From M3007 sp044350425 (GTDB taxonomy: Bacteria; Bacteroidota; Bacteroidia; Chitinophagales; Saprospiraceae), in contig JBILHS010000030.1 in NCBI GenBank assembly GCA_044350425.1, positions 1 to 46,870 on the forward strand: a DNA stretch of 46,870 nt. The letters run 5' to 3'. Position 1 is the first letter of the stretch, and each line of letters opens with the position of its first letter. Positions 1 through 8,411 of the stretch are shown in pieces. Position numbers and translations under genes: made by a program. The notes under the pieces were generated by a model, which did not search any database, was not told the DNA's origin, and was given only the letters and a program-made list of their open reading frames with translations.

Positions 1-417
1 TGCCCGGCAAACTTCCTTCATTTTTTGATACATCCCGTCAAAGACGCCCCTGCCGCGATAGCCTTCTGCCACGCACACCTGTCCCATGACAAACCAGCGC
101 GGATGCTCCCGCAATCCTGAGCCATGCCAGGATAAAGTATCCAGCAAATCAAACATCGGTTGTAAGATGGGTACCTCGCTTGCGAAAGACCGCGGCATCA
201 CCAGTGCATAGCCCACTACGCGGTCGCCATCCTTGGCAATTATGCTGGGTGTGGCCTCATTCATACGTTGCAAAACACTTGGATCGTGCTTTACCGTGAC
301 AAATCCTTGTTCTTGCGCAACTGCAGCAGAAACATTGGAAACATGATTTTTAGCTTGTAAATCAAGCATTTGCAAAACTTCCTCTGGCGAAGAGACGGGT
401 GTAAAATAGATTTCCAT
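1..417 (-). CDS. GNAT-family N-acetyltransferase (C-terminus outside window)
   Basis: The reading frame is open for 139 codons from ATG at 417 to the window edge, with no internal stop. It fits a GNAT acetyltransferase, which moves an acetyl group from acetyl-CoA to an amine. Near the visible end, a beta-strand reading GQVCVAEGYRGRGVF carries the R/Q-x-x-G-x-G pyrophosphate-binding signature of motif A. Upstream of it is a core strand (VVGYALVMP) typical of the fold. The substrate cannot be told. The gene diverges from pntAA, and the 217-nt spacer holds one REP-like repeat. The family call is firm; the specific function is unknown. Confidence 0.8.
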   Translation of the reverse strand, partial: MEIYFTPVSSPEEVLQMLDLQAKNHVSNVSAAVAQEQGFVTVKHDPSVLQRMNEATPSIIAKDGDRVVGYALVMPRSFASEVPILQPMFDLLDTLSWHGSGLREHPRWFVMGQVCVAEGYRGRGVFDGMYQKMKEVCRA

Positions 418-578
418 GCTGCAAATTTTGGAAACAATTTCTAACTTTTAGAAAACGTGTTACTTTCGGCGCGCCAAACGAACTGGTAAATTTTTTCTTC
501 CTGAAAAATGAGGGTAAAGAACCATTTACTTTTGGTCCAGTAAAAATCCCATGCGCTGGCATTCCAAATAAACGAATC

Positions 579-613
579 ACCCCCTCCTTCGCTTTGGCTT
601 CGGCGGGTAAAAC
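579..613 (+). repeat. REP-like imperfect palindrome, copy 1
   Basis: This short element starts CACCCCCTCC and ends GGCGGGTAAAAC. The outer CCCTCC and GGCGGG blocks can pair with one mismatch, and the middle is rich in GC(T)TT-type bases. The same element recurs at 2337-2370, 2389-2422 and, inverted, 2828-2859. It ends 21 nt before the pntAA start codon. Confidence 0.7.
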
Positions 614-634
614 TTAAACAAATCACCAGCCTTT

Positions 635-1759
635 ATGACTCTTGGTATTTTGAAAGAAAGCGACGGCGAACAACGCGTGTCCGTCACCCCGGATTCCATC
701 ACCGCCCTGACTAAATTGGGTTTTGACAAGATCCTTGTGGAGCGCGGCGCAGGCGCAACTGCCTTTTTCGACGACGCAAGTTACGAGGCACAAGGTGCAC
801 AAATCGCCGATTATGATTCGGTCTTGAAAAACGCCAATGTTTTGACCCACATTCACCCGCTTCCATCGGATTCGATTTCCAAAATGGCTGCCGGACAAAT
901 TGTGATCGGGCAATTCAATCCGCTGGGCAACCGCGAGGCAGTAGAAAACCTGCTCAAAGCGAATATCACCGGATTCAGCCTCGACATGGCCCCGCGAAGC
1001 ACCCGCGCACAAGCACTGGACGTGTTATCTTCAATGGCAACGGTGGGCGGCTACAAAGCCGTACTGACCGCCGCCGCGCACCTTCCTACCTTCTTCCCGA
1101 TGTTCATGACCGCAGCCGGCACGATCAAGCCTGCTAAAGTGCTCATTCTGGGCGCGGGAGTTGCCGGCCTTCAGGCCATCGCAACGGCCAAACGACTGGG
1201 CTCTGTAGTAGAAGCCTTCGACGTACGGGCCGCTGCCAAAGAAGAAGTAATGAGTCTGGGCGCCAAATTCGTAGAAGTAGAAGGGGCGGTGGATGATAAA
1301 GCAGCTGGCGGTTATGCCGTGGAGCAGACCGAAGAATTCAAGCAACGTCAGGCGCAACTCATTCACGACAAAGCAGTTGCAGCCGACGTCATCATTTGCA
1401 CCGCACAGATCCCAGGCCGGAAAGCTCCGGTTCTTATCCGCAAGGAGACCGTAGCAGCCATGAAGGCCGGCGCGGTGATCGTAGATATGGCGGCCTCTAC
1501 CGGTGGCAACTGTGAGCTGACAGAAAACGGCAAAACCACCCATCCGCATGGCGTGACACTGATCGGCGATTCTAACCTCGCTGGTTCTGTATCCAAAGAT
1601 GCCAGTGTGATGTTTGGCAAAAACATTGTCAATTTCCTCAAGCTGCTCATGATCAAAAATGAACTTACCCTCAACTGGGAAGATGATATCATTGCAGCCA
1701 CCTGTGTGGCACATGAAGGCAAAGTGATCAGCGAGCGGGTGAAGGGGGCCATGGGGTAA
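635..1759 (+). CDS. pntAA: NAD(P) transhydrogenase subunit alpha, part 1 (NAD-binding)
   Basis: This 374-residue protein is the soluble NAD(H)-binding domain I of the proton-translocating transhydrogenase, which uses the proton-motive force to reduce NADP+ with NADH. An alanine-dehydrogenase/PntA N-terminal fold (MTLGILKES, then VERGAGATAFFDDASY) is followed by the Rossmann motif ILGAGVAGLQAIATAKRLG at about residues 170-190 and the conserved MAPRSTRAQALDVLSS segment at about 115-130. The length is normal for a split alpha-1 subunit; in E. coli this domain is fused to the membrane part. The membrane part follows at 2432, after an intervening DinB-fold gene, and the beta subunit at 2949. The ATG at 635 fits family N-termini. 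Subunit identity is secure. Confidence 0.96.
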   Translation: MTLGILKESDGEQRVSVTPDSITALTKLGFDKILVERGAGATAFFDDASYEAQGAQIADYDSVLKNANVLTHIHPLPSDSISKMAAGQIVIGQFNPLGNREAVENLLKANITGFSLDMAPRSTRAQALDVLSSMATVGGYKAVLTAAAHLPTFFPMFMTAAGTIKPAKVLILGAGVAGLQAIATAKRLGSVVEAFDVRAAAKEEVMSLGAKFVEVEGAVDDKAAGGYAVEQTEEFKQRQAQLIHDKAVAADVIICTAQIPGRKAPVLIRKETVAAMKAGAVIVDMAASTGGNCELTENGKTTHPHGVTLIGDSNLAGSVSKDASVMFGKNIVNFLKLLMIKNELTLNWEDDIIAATCVAHEGKVISERVKGAMG

Positions 1760-1818
1760 TGTGGTCAATTTGTGGAATGTGGTCAATGTGGTCAATGTGG
1801 TTGAATGTGGCCAATTTT
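1760..1818 (+). repeat. AATGTGGTC nonamer array, forward sense only
   Basis: The array starts at the stop codon of pntAA. It contains AATGTGGTC units, two in perfect 9-nt tandem and others degenerate (TTGTGG, GGTTGAATGTGGCC). It ends about 20 nt before the DinB ATG at 1838. The same unit fills the spacers at 2736-2940 and 19456-19620. No ORF or terminator is otherwise visible here. Confidence 0.85.
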
Positions 1819-1837
1819 AAAAGGAAAACGATAAACC

Positions 1838-2317
1838 ATGGAACAAACCGCTCAACACCTGCTCGAAACCCTGGAGAAAGCTTTGCCTTTGCTTCATCGG
1901 ATTTCAGCATCGGAGGCTCGGGTAAAACCGGCTCCCGAAAAGTGGTCAAAGCAAGAGATCCTGGGGCATTTGATCGATTCGGCCAGCAACAACCAGCACA
2001 AGTTTGTGCGGGCCATGCAGGCAGCAGATCATATTGAATTGGTAGGTTACGCTCAGAATTTCTGGGTAGAAGCCCAGGGATATGAATCAGCGAATTGGGA
2101 TAACCTCCTTGCTTTGTGGGAATACTTTAACCGTCACCTGGCACATATTATCCAAAACGTCCCTACAGAAAAACTTGAAAACACGATCTCAATTGATGGC
2201 TCAAACCCCTTCACCCTCGGTTTTATCATGTCCGATTATGGGGAACATTTGAAGCATCATTTGAATCAGATTTTGCCCGAAGCTGGATTCAAAAGCAATT
2301 TTGAAAACTTGTATTAG
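1838..2317 (+). CDS. DinB/YfiT-fold protein
   Basis: This 159-residue protein has the DinB-like four-helix bundle pattern. An amphipathic N-terminal helix precedes the diagnostic stretch WSKQEILGHLIDSASNNQHKF (residues about 33-53), and a C-terminal helix carries the HLKHHLNQI metal-ligand pattern. Family members use a His triad to bind Ni or Zn, and some are bacillithiol or mycothiol transferases; the substrate here is unknown. It lies inside the transhydrogenase locus, in the same direction, separated from pntAA by a nonamer array and from pntAB by two REP-like copies. Either it was inserted there or the operon tolerates it. Nothing in its sequence links it to transhydrogenase function. Confidence 0.8.
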   Translation: MEQTAQHLLETLEKALPLLHRISASEARVKPAPEKWSKQEILGHLIDSASNNQHKFVRAMQAADHIELVGYAQNFWVEAQGYESANWDNLLALWEYFNRHLAHIIQNVPTEKLENTISIDGSNPFTLGFIMSDYGEHLKHHLNQILPEAGFKSNFENLY

Positions 2318-2336
2318 GGTCTAACATCAATAAGTC

Positions 2337-2422
2337 CACCCTCCTTCGGCAAGCCTATGGCGGGTAAAACACCTAAAGTCAATTAGTCCACCCTCCTTTA
2401 GCAAGCCTATGGCGGGTAAAAC
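2337..2422 (+). repeat. Two direct copies of the REP-like element
   Basis: Copies at 2337-2370 and 2389-2422 are nearly identical (CACCCTCCTT, then GCAAGCCTATGGCGGG, then TAAAAC), differing mainly at CGG versus TAG in the middle. Similarity extends into the flanks (AGTC before each), giving a 52-nt direct repeat. The second copy ends 9 nt before the pntAB ATG, so it would be in the 5' leader of any transcript starting upstream. Confidence 0.85.
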
Positions 2423-2431
2423 GTCCAAACT

Positions 2432-2731
2432 ATGGCAGAATTTTTCCTTCAAAATCAACAGACGATCTACATCGTAATCCTGAGCATCCTGCTGGGTATT
2501 GAGGTGATCTCTAATGTACCGGCTATCCTGCACACCCCACTTATGTCGGGCGCAAACGCCATCCACGGGGTCGTGATCATTGGCGCCATCATCGTGATGG
2601 GTCACGCACACTCCGATGACTATCTGGCCCTGATCCTCGGCTTCCTCGCCGTGCTACTCGGCACCCTGAACGTGGTCGGTGGCTTTGTGGTCACCAACCG
2701 AATGCTTGCAATGTTTAAGAAAAAGAAATAG
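2432..2731 (+). CDS. pntAB: NAD(P) transhydrogenase subunit alpha, part 2 (membrane)
   Basis: This 99-residue, three-helix membrane protein matches the C-terminal transmembrane portion of transhydrogenase alpha. Conserved stretches include FLGIEVISNVPAILHTPLMSG-type residues (about 24-42), NAIHGVVIIGAI and the closing GFVVTNRMLAMFKKKK. In the complex it pairs with the membrane helices of PntB to form the proton channel. The small size is normal for the split arrangement. It lies between two repeat-filled spacers. Confidence 0.95.
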   Translation: MAEFFLQNQQTIYIVILSILLGIEVISNVPAILHTPLMSGANAIHGVVIIGAIIVMGHAHSDDYLALILGFLAVLLGTLNVVGGFVVTNRMLAMFKKKK

Positions 2732-2735
2732 TGTT

Positions 2736-2940
2736 AAATGTGGTCAATTTGGCAAATGTGGTCAATGTGAATTTGATCCCTGGCTACAGAATTGACCTCC
2801 AATTGCTCCCTGGAATTCATTGACTACTTTACCCGCCGTAGCTTTAGCGAAGGAGGGTTCACATTAAACACATTGACCACATTTAAAAACATTGGCCTCA
2901 TTAATCACATTGGCCACATTCAATAAATTGACCACATTTT
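2736..2940. repeat. Composite spacer: nonamer array, inverted REP, inverted nonamer array
   Basis: Five nucleotides after the pntAB stop, AAATGTGGTCAAT units run to about 2769. An inverted REP-like copy follows at 2828-2859. From about 2867 to 2940 the same nonamer appears in inverted sense (ATTGACCACATT, ATTGGCCACATT), ending 8 nt before the pntB ATG. The two nonamer arms could pair into a long imperfect hairpin with the REP in its loop. The array therefore sits between two genes whose products form one complex. Confidence 0.85.
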
Positions 2941-2948
2941 TCTAAGAT

Positions 2949-4340
2949 ATGTCCACTTTTCTCCTAGAACTCTCTTATCTCATCGGGTCTATAACCTTTA
3001 TCATCGGCCTCAAGCGATTGAGCGGCCCTGATACCGCCCGCAATGGCAACCTAATGGCTGCTGCAGGCATGGGTATCGCCATTTTGGCGACCCTCCTTTT
3101 CCACCAAAAAGACGGCCAATCCATCGGCAACATCCCCTGGATCGTTGCAGCCATGGGTGTTGGAACCGTCGTCGGCTGGATGATGGCCATGAAAGTCAAA
3201 ATGACTGCCATGCCTCAGATGGTGTCCTTTTTTAACGGCATGGGCGGCGCCTGTGCTGCTATTATTTCACTCGTCGAATACCACTCCCATCCGGAAGGCT
3301 CTGCTGGCTATTTGCTCATTGTGTTTCTGGGTTTGATCATTGGTAGTGTGTCCTTTAGCGGTAGTATCATCGCATACGGCAAATTGGATGAAAAGATCAA
3401 AGATTTCTCTTCTAAGGCACTTACCTATTTCAACCTGCTGCTTCTGGTCGGAATTTTCGGCATTCTCGGTATTGCAGTCGTGCAACCAGAAATGCTGGGA
3501 CATTCTGTCCTCTGGATACTTTTAACCCTTTCCCTGATCTATGGCATCCTGTTCGTTATGCCGATCGGCGGAGCAGATATGCCTGTAGTTATTTCCCTGC
3601 TCAACTCTTTGACGGGTATGGCTGCTGCCTTTGGCGGATTTTTGTACAACAACCCGATCATGCTTACGGGCGGTATTCTGGTGGGCTCGGCAGGTACCAT
3701 TCTGACGGTGTTGATGTGTAAAGCGATGAACCGTTCCCTGCTGAATGTGATCATCGGATCATTTGGCGGCGGTGGCGCAGGTGGTGCAAAAGGTGCTTCC
3801 GGCGATCAAACGGTGAAGGAGATCAGCCTAACCGATACAGCGATCTTGTGTGCCTATGCAGGCAGAGTGGTCATCGTACCAGGCTATGGTCTGGCGGTGG
3901 CACAAGCCCAGCATATCTGCCATGAACTGGAGAAAAAACTCGAAGAAAAAGGCGTTGAAGTCAGCTTCGCGATCCACCCGGTAGCCGGCCGTATGCCGGG
4001 ACACATGAACGTACTGCTTGCAGAAGCCGACGTTCCCTACCCAAAACTCGTTGAAATGGAAGACGCCAACCCAGGCATGAACTCTACCGACGTCGTAATC
4101 ATCGTAGGTGCAAACGACGTTGTAAACCCTGCTGCCGAGAACGATCCAAGCAGCCCCATTTACGGCATGCCTGTTTTGAAAGTATGGGAAGCCAAAAATG
4201 TGATCGTAATGAAACGCAGTATGCGCGCAGGTTACGCCGGCATCGAAAACGAACTTTTCTTCCACCCAAAGACCAAGATGTTATTTGGCGATGCCAAGGA
4301 CATGTTGGGCAAACTGGTGGCAGAGATTAAAGACTTGTAG
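2949..4340 (+). CDS. pntB: NAD(P) transhydrogenase subunit beta
   Basis: This 463-residue beta subunit has about eight N-terminal membrane helices (to about residue 265) and then domain III, which binds NADP(H). Signatures are the glycine-rich hinge FGGGGAGGAKGASG (about 273-287), GYGLAVAQAQHICHELE, the HPVAGRMPGHMNVLLAEADVPY region and VIIVGANDVVNPAAENDP. Near the C-terminus, KRSMRAGYAGIENELF is typical of the NADP site. The length is normal. The stop codon abuts the first base of the ACGGTNN array at 4341. With pntAA and pntAB it makes a complete transhydrogenase. Confidence 0.97.
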   Translation: MSTFLLELSYLIGSITFIIGLKRLSGPDTARNGNLMAAAGMGIAILATLLFHQKDGQSIGNIPWIVAAMGVGTVVGWMMAMKVKMTAMPQMVSFFNGMGGACAAIISLVEYHSHPEGSAGYLLIVFLGLIIGSVSFSGSIIAYGKLDEKIKDFSSKALTYFNLLLLVGIFGILGIAVVQPEMLGHSVLWILLTLSLIYGILFVMPIGGADMPVVISLLNSLTGMAAAFGGFLYNNPIMLTGGILVGSAGTILTVLMCKAMNRSLLNVIIGSFGGGGAGGAKGASGDQTVKEISLTDTAILCAYAGRVVIVPGYGLAVAQAQHICHELEKKLEEKGVEVSFAIHPVAGRMPGHMNVLLAEADVPYPKLVEMEDANPGMNSTDVVIIVGANDVVNPAAENDPSSPIYGMPVLKVWEAKNVIVMKRSMRAGYAGIENELFFHPKTKMLFGDAKDMLGKLVAEIKDL

Positions 4341-4465
4341 ACGGTGCACGGTATACGGTGCACGGTATACGGTGCACGGTATACGGTGCACGGTATACGG
4401 TGCACGGTGCACGGTGCACGGTAGACGGCAAACCGTGCACCGTGCACCGTCTACCGTCTACCGTT
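4341..4465. repeat. ACGGTNN heptanucleotide array with inverted arm
   Basis: Starting exactly after the pntB stop, 12 full heptads follow: ACGGTGC and ACGGTAT alternate over the first nine, then two more ACGGTGC and one ACGGTAG. After ACGG and a 3-nt gap, five inverted heptads (ACCGTGC, ACCGTCT) run to about 4464. Both arms share every ACGGT core, so they can fold into a stem of about 32 bp. The inverted arm supplies the stop codon of the minus-strand pseudogene (TAG at 4458-4460). It lies between two convergent reading frames. Confidence 0.95.
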
Positions 4466-5914
4466 TCTTCCCAAAATTTAATCCCACAGAAACGCCCATA
4501 CGCATCTTAAGATTGATGCTTTCCAGTTTCTTGCGGTTGTTAAAGAAATCATCTCCTTTAAAGGTGTAGCCATCAGGTGATTCAAACTCCTGAAACGATA
4601 GCTGGTTGTAAGAGGCTCCGATCCCGAACCAGAAGTCAACCCCGAAAGGCCTTCCCAGTGCCTGCATCCCACTGTTCCACATCAGTTCGTATTGCTTGTC
4701 TATAGCCGTTAGGTTGTTGAAAAATCTATTATCCGGGCCATCCTCTGAAGTCGCTTGTATGGATAACAGTGGTTCGAAGGTCTTATCTGCGTAAATTGAC
4801 CATGGAGAAGCCAAAAGAGTGTGCCACTTTTTTACCACGCAGATCCAAATGACCACCAAAATCCATTTTTTCAACGGAGGTTAAGCGGGGGATCACATCC
4901 AGTCCCAGATACACATTGAAGTTCCGGCTTGCGCGGCGGGCTTGTTTGCGTCGAACAGCATCCGCCTTGCGGGCAGCCTCCTCGTTGGCTTTGATACAGG
5001 AAACCGCACGCTTTTCAAGTGCCTGCCCCTTACTTGCCAAACCGATGGATTGATAATCAGCTACGTACTGTTTGAATTTTTCTCATTCAGTAGAAGACAC
5101 CTTGGCGATCAAAGCGGTGAGTGCCGCATCCCCAATGGTCTGAGCATTCGCTCTGGCATCCGCTGTACCGGTAGGAAACATGGTTTTAGACAGCTGAATG
5201 GCAGATAAATGAAACTCATCCTTGCCTGAATACTTGTTTTTATAGCAAAAATCGAACATTTGAAATGCATTGTCACGTGATTCCAGGTACTTCGCAGCCA
5301 AGGGAGCTGCGGTTCCACACCGCGTAAGCATGGCCGCGAATTATCTTTCAGATTAGCCGTTGCCAGACTGACCGCGCCTCTCCTTGCGGTGGGATAATTG
5401 TTGTCTTTGATAACCTGCTTATTCGCTTCGTCCTGACTATCATACATTTAAATGGATTGCAAGGCAACATCCAAACGCTCGGTTTCCGTTAAATTGCTTT
5501 GGTCCTTTAGATCCGCATCCAGGATCTTATTGTCGGAAAATCAGCAGCAGAATAGCGAATGATATCCGCTTCTAAGAGTTTGTTCAATTCAAGAGCTTCA
5601 GCATTTTTGCCTTTCATACCCAGGACCAAAAAGTAGGAATACAAAAAGTTCGCTTTGAAATACCGTGCAACTTTGAGCTGGTCTGCATTGCCCTCCCGAA
5701 TGACTTTATCAAGCAAAAGAATCCCCTGATCTACCCTTGATTTCACGATGCCGAGTTGTTCGTCTGTCAGGGTTTTAGTCGTAAGGGTATCCTGAAAGGC
5801 ACGATCCGCATTATAGATCTCCACCGCTTTTTCGAGATTTTCTTTCGGGGTTTGCGCCGATGTGGAAGCGGTGAAAAGCAATATTAAAAGGGCAAAAAGG
5901 GTGATTCTTCTCAT
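4458..5914 (-). pseudogene. Decayed secreted protein with OmpA/beta-barrel-like C-terminus
   Basis: One ancestral gene of about 480 codons can be traced on the minus strand. It starts with a signal peptide at 5914 (MRRITLFALLILLFTASTSAQ) and continues through a helical region into a barrel-like end (FGVDFWFGIGASYNQ, MRMGVSVGLNFGKKR). It is interrupted by three frame changes, near 5535, near 5340 and near 4795, and by two in-frame stops, TAA at 5448-5450 and TGA at 5083-5085. The pieces use all three minus frames (start frame, then two others, returning to one). Neighbouring genes are intact, which favours real decay over poor sequence. A perfect TAnnTTTG promoter box remains at 5953-5960. The original function is not recognised. 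Confidence 0.85.
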
Positions 5915-5952
5915 AGAAGTATTAGTTTTGGTTGTTAATACAAAATGCCTGC

Positions 5953-5960
5953 CAAAGGTA
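5953..5960 (-). promoter_or_regulatory. TACCTTTG promoter box for the pseudogene
   Basis: On the minus strand this reads TACCTTTG, matching the Bacteroidota -7 element TAnnTTTG. It lies 39 nt upstream of the pseudogene start at 5914, giving a leader of about 30 nt. No clear -33 TTTG was found. Confidence 0.5.
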
Positions 5961-6034
5961 ACCCGAGGCAATTGATGCGAAAACCATCTCCTTGATTTAT
6001 CTTCGCACGGCACATATTCAATTACCTATCTGAC

Positions 6035-7372
6035 ATGGAAAAAAACAAAACGACCCGACGGGATTTCCTGAAAACCAGCACCATACTCACTGGTGGAGCG
6101 ATGCTTTCCGGCCTTCCATTGGCGCAAGCTGCCCACAATCTGGTAGACGATACCATTAAGATCGCACTCATTGGCTGTGGCGGACGCGGCACCGGCGCTG
6201 CCGTTCAGGCCCTGCTTACCAAGCAAAACGTAAAATTGGTGGCTATGGCGGATGCCTTCCGGGGCAAAATAGACCAGGCCTATAAAAATATTACCTCTGA
6301 CGACCTGCAAGACATCGAAGGCGTGCCTGGCTCTGTAAAAAGCCGCGTAGATGTCCCGGAAGAACGCAAATTTGTTGGTTTCGATGCCTATAAAAAAGCC
6401 ATCGCCCTGGCAGATGTGGTCATCCTGGCCACACCTCCCGGTTTCCGGCCCGGTCATTTTGAAGAGGCCGTCAGACAAGGGAAACAGGTATTTATGGAAA
6501 AACCTGTGGCGGTAGATGGCCCGGGCATCCGCAGGGTTTTGGCCGCAGCCGTTGAAGCCAAACGCAAAAAGCTCAATGTGGTCGTGGGACTACAACGCCA
6601 TTATCAAACGATCTATCGTCAATGGATCGACAAGATCCACGATGGAGCGATCGGAGAGATCATCACTTCCAGGGTTTATTGGAATATGGGGGCCTTATGG
6701 ATCCGCCCGCGCAAAAATGGCCAGACCGAAATGGAGTACCAAATGGATAACTGGTACTATTTCAACTGGCTTTGTGGAGACCACATTGTTGAACAACACG
6801 TGCACAATCTGGATGTAAGTAACTGGGCAAAACAAGCCTATCCGGTGCGTGCATTTGGTTCCGGTGGTCGTCAGGTACGTGTCGGAAAAGAAACCGGGGA
6901 GATCTATGACCACCATACGGTCGAATTTGAATATGCGGATGGCTCCCGTATGTTCAGTCAATGTCGACAGATACCCGGCACCAAAGACAGTGTTACAGAA
7001 GGTTTCCACGGAACCAAAGGAAATGCGCCGGCTCCAGGACAGATCCTGACCCGCAAAGGAAAATCCCTGATGAACTATGATGCCAAAAATGACCCCAATC
7101 CTTATCAGGTCGAACACGACGAACTTTTTGCCGCCATCGCCAAAGGAGAATACAAGTTTGCAGATGCAGAAAATGCAGCCAAAAGTACCATGACTGCAAT
7201 TCTGGGCCGTCTGGCTACCTATTCCGGACAGACCGTAGAATGGGATGCTGCGCTCAATTCCCAAACGGTATTGATGCCCGAAATGCTGGACTGGAATGCC
7301 TCGCCCAGAGTGCTTCCCGGAGCAGACGGGCTATACCCCTGCGCAATGCCAGGGGTTTTTAAAGTGGTCTAA
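6035..7372 (+). CDS. Gfo/Idh/MocA family oxidoreductase with Tat signal
   Basis: This 445-residue NAD(P)-dependent sugar or inositol oxidoreductase begins with a twin-arginine signal (TTRRDFLKTS, residues 6-15) and a short hydrophobic segment. The Rossmann motif IALIGCGGRGTGAA follows at about 44-57, then VILATPP and the family EKP motif (MEKPVAVDGPGIRRVL, about 154-169). The C-terminal half is the GFO_IDH alpha/beta substrate domain, with DNWYYFNWLCGDHIVEQHVHNLD as the likely active-site region. Tat-exported members are common in Bacteroidota polysaccharide and inositol metabolism. A near-match promoter box (TATCTTCG, 5998-6005) precedes it. It is followed after 15 nt by apbE. The substrate is unknown. 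Confidence 0.93.
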   Translation: MEKNKTTRRDFLKTSTILTGGAMLSGLPLAQAAHNLVDDTIKIALIGCGGRGTGAAVQALLTKQNVKLVAMADAFRGKIDQAYKNITSDDLQDIEGVPGSVKSRVDVPEERKFVGFDAYKKAIALADVVILATPPGFRPGHFEEAVRQGKQVFMEKPVAVDGPGIRRVLAAAVEAKRKKLNVVVGLQRHYQTIYRQWIDKIHDGAIGEIITSRVYWNMGALWIRPRKNGQTEMEYQMDNWYYFNWLCGDHIVEQHVHNLDVSNWAKQAYPVRAFGSGGRQVRVGKETGEIYDHHTVEFEYADGSRMFSQCRQIPGTKDSVTEGFHGTKGNAPAPGQILTRKGKSLMNYDAKNDPNPYQVEHDELFAAIAKGEYKFADAENAAKSTMTAILGRLATYSGQTVEWDAALNSQTVLMPEMLDWNASPRVLPGADGLYPCAMPGVFKVV

Positions 7373-7387
7373 TTCCGATCTTATAAG

Positions 7388-8383
7388 ATGGATATAAAAG
7401 CTTGGTTTCTAATCTGTTTGCCGTGCTGGGTATGTTTGCCCTGCACGGCATTTTCAATGGCGGATAAACCGGACACCTTGCGCAGATTTGAATTCAGCCA
7501 CCCACAAATGGGGACTGTTTTTCGGCTGGTGATGTTTGCGAATTCAGAAACGCAGGCGCAAAAAGCTGCAAACCAGGTGTTCGCAGCAGTTGACTCCTTG
7601 AACGCCTGCATGAGTGACTACCTGCCGGACAGCGAACTCAACCGACTTTGTAACACCGCTGGAAGTGGCCGATCCATTCGGGTCTCACATGACCTCTGGC
7701 AGATCCTGAAACTTTCGGAGGGCTTTTCCCGCCAAAGCAATGGAGCATTCGATGTGACGATTGGGCCGCTGACCAGACTCTGGCGCAGAGCGCGAAACCT
7801 GAAAGAATTGCCTGATTCTTCGCGGGTCAGGGAGGCACGGGAATTGGTTGGTTACCAAAATCTTGTTTTCAAAAATGGAAAGCAGGTTGAACTCAAAAAA
7901 GCCGGTATGCGACTGGATCTGGGCGGCATCGCACAGGGTTATGCTGCGGATCGGTGTCTGAAGATCATGCGGCAAAACGGTATTCGAAAGGCCCTGGCTG
8001 ATGCTGGCGGAGACATCGCTTTGGGAGATCCGCCGCCGCATGTATCGGGCTGGACAATTGAAATTCCGGATAATTCGATGGCAGCAGGAACCAATCCATC
8101 TAAAACTTCGAAACGAACCCTCTGCCTGGCCAATTGTGGCATTACCACCTCCGGGGCCAGTTTTCGTTATCTGGAAATAAACGGCAAACGCTATTCCCAT
8201 ATCATTGATCCGCACCATGGCTGGGGCCTGACGCACCATATTTTGGTGACGGTACAAGCCTCAAACGCTACCAAAGCCGATGCCTGGGCGACTGCGATCA
8301 GCGTGATGGGTGAATCCGGCTGGAACAAACAAAAAATGAAGCCTAAAAGAATGAAGGTCTGGCCGACCGAAACCAAGCTTTGA
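7388..8383 (+). CDS. apbE: FAD:protein FMN transferase (ApbE)
   Basis: This 331-residue ApbE-family enzyme attaches FMN covalently to a Ser or Thr of target flavoproteins, using FAD and Mg2+, on the outer face of the membrane. Seen here are an N-terminal export signal (to about residue 24), the start motif HPQMGTVFRLVMFA, the SELNRLC segment, LDLGGIAQGYAADR (about 177-190), ADAGGDIALGDPP and the late metal-binding ATKADAWATAISVMG. Many homologues are lipoproteins, but no lipobox is obvious despite several cysteines near the signal. It lies 15 nt after the Gfo/Idh gene and 28 nt before the next gene, so the three are probably cotranscribed. No flavin-accepting partner (Nqr/Rnf, FMN-binding domain) is in view. 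Confidence 0.95.
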   Translation: MDIKAWFLICLPCWVCLPCTAFSMADKPDTLRRFEFSHPQMGTVFRLVMFANSETQAQKAANQVFAAVDSLNACMSDYLPDSELNRLCNTAGSGRSIRVSHDLWQILKLSEGFSRQSNGAFDVTIGPLTRLWRRARNLKELPDSSRVREARELVGYQNLVFKNGKQVELKKAGMRLDLGGIAQGYAADRCLKIMRQNGIRKALADAGGDIALGDPPPHVSGWTIEIPDNSMAAGTNPSKTSKRTLCLANCGITTSGASFRYLEINGKRYSHIIDPHHGWGLTHHILVTVQASNATKADAWATAISVMGESGWNKQKMKPKRMKVWPTETKL

Positions 8384-8411
8384 AAATCCGCTTTCAAAAA
8401 AACTTCAGCTC

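Noticed and set aside
1031..1795. 254-codon minus-strand frame opposite pntAA
   Set aside because: Low-complexity translation with no motif, antisense to a conserved protein; its beginning only translates the nonamer array.
4285..4569. Small plus-strand gene spanning the ACGGTNN array
   Set aside because: Its translation is the repeat itself (repeating CTVYGAR-type residues), with no independent support.
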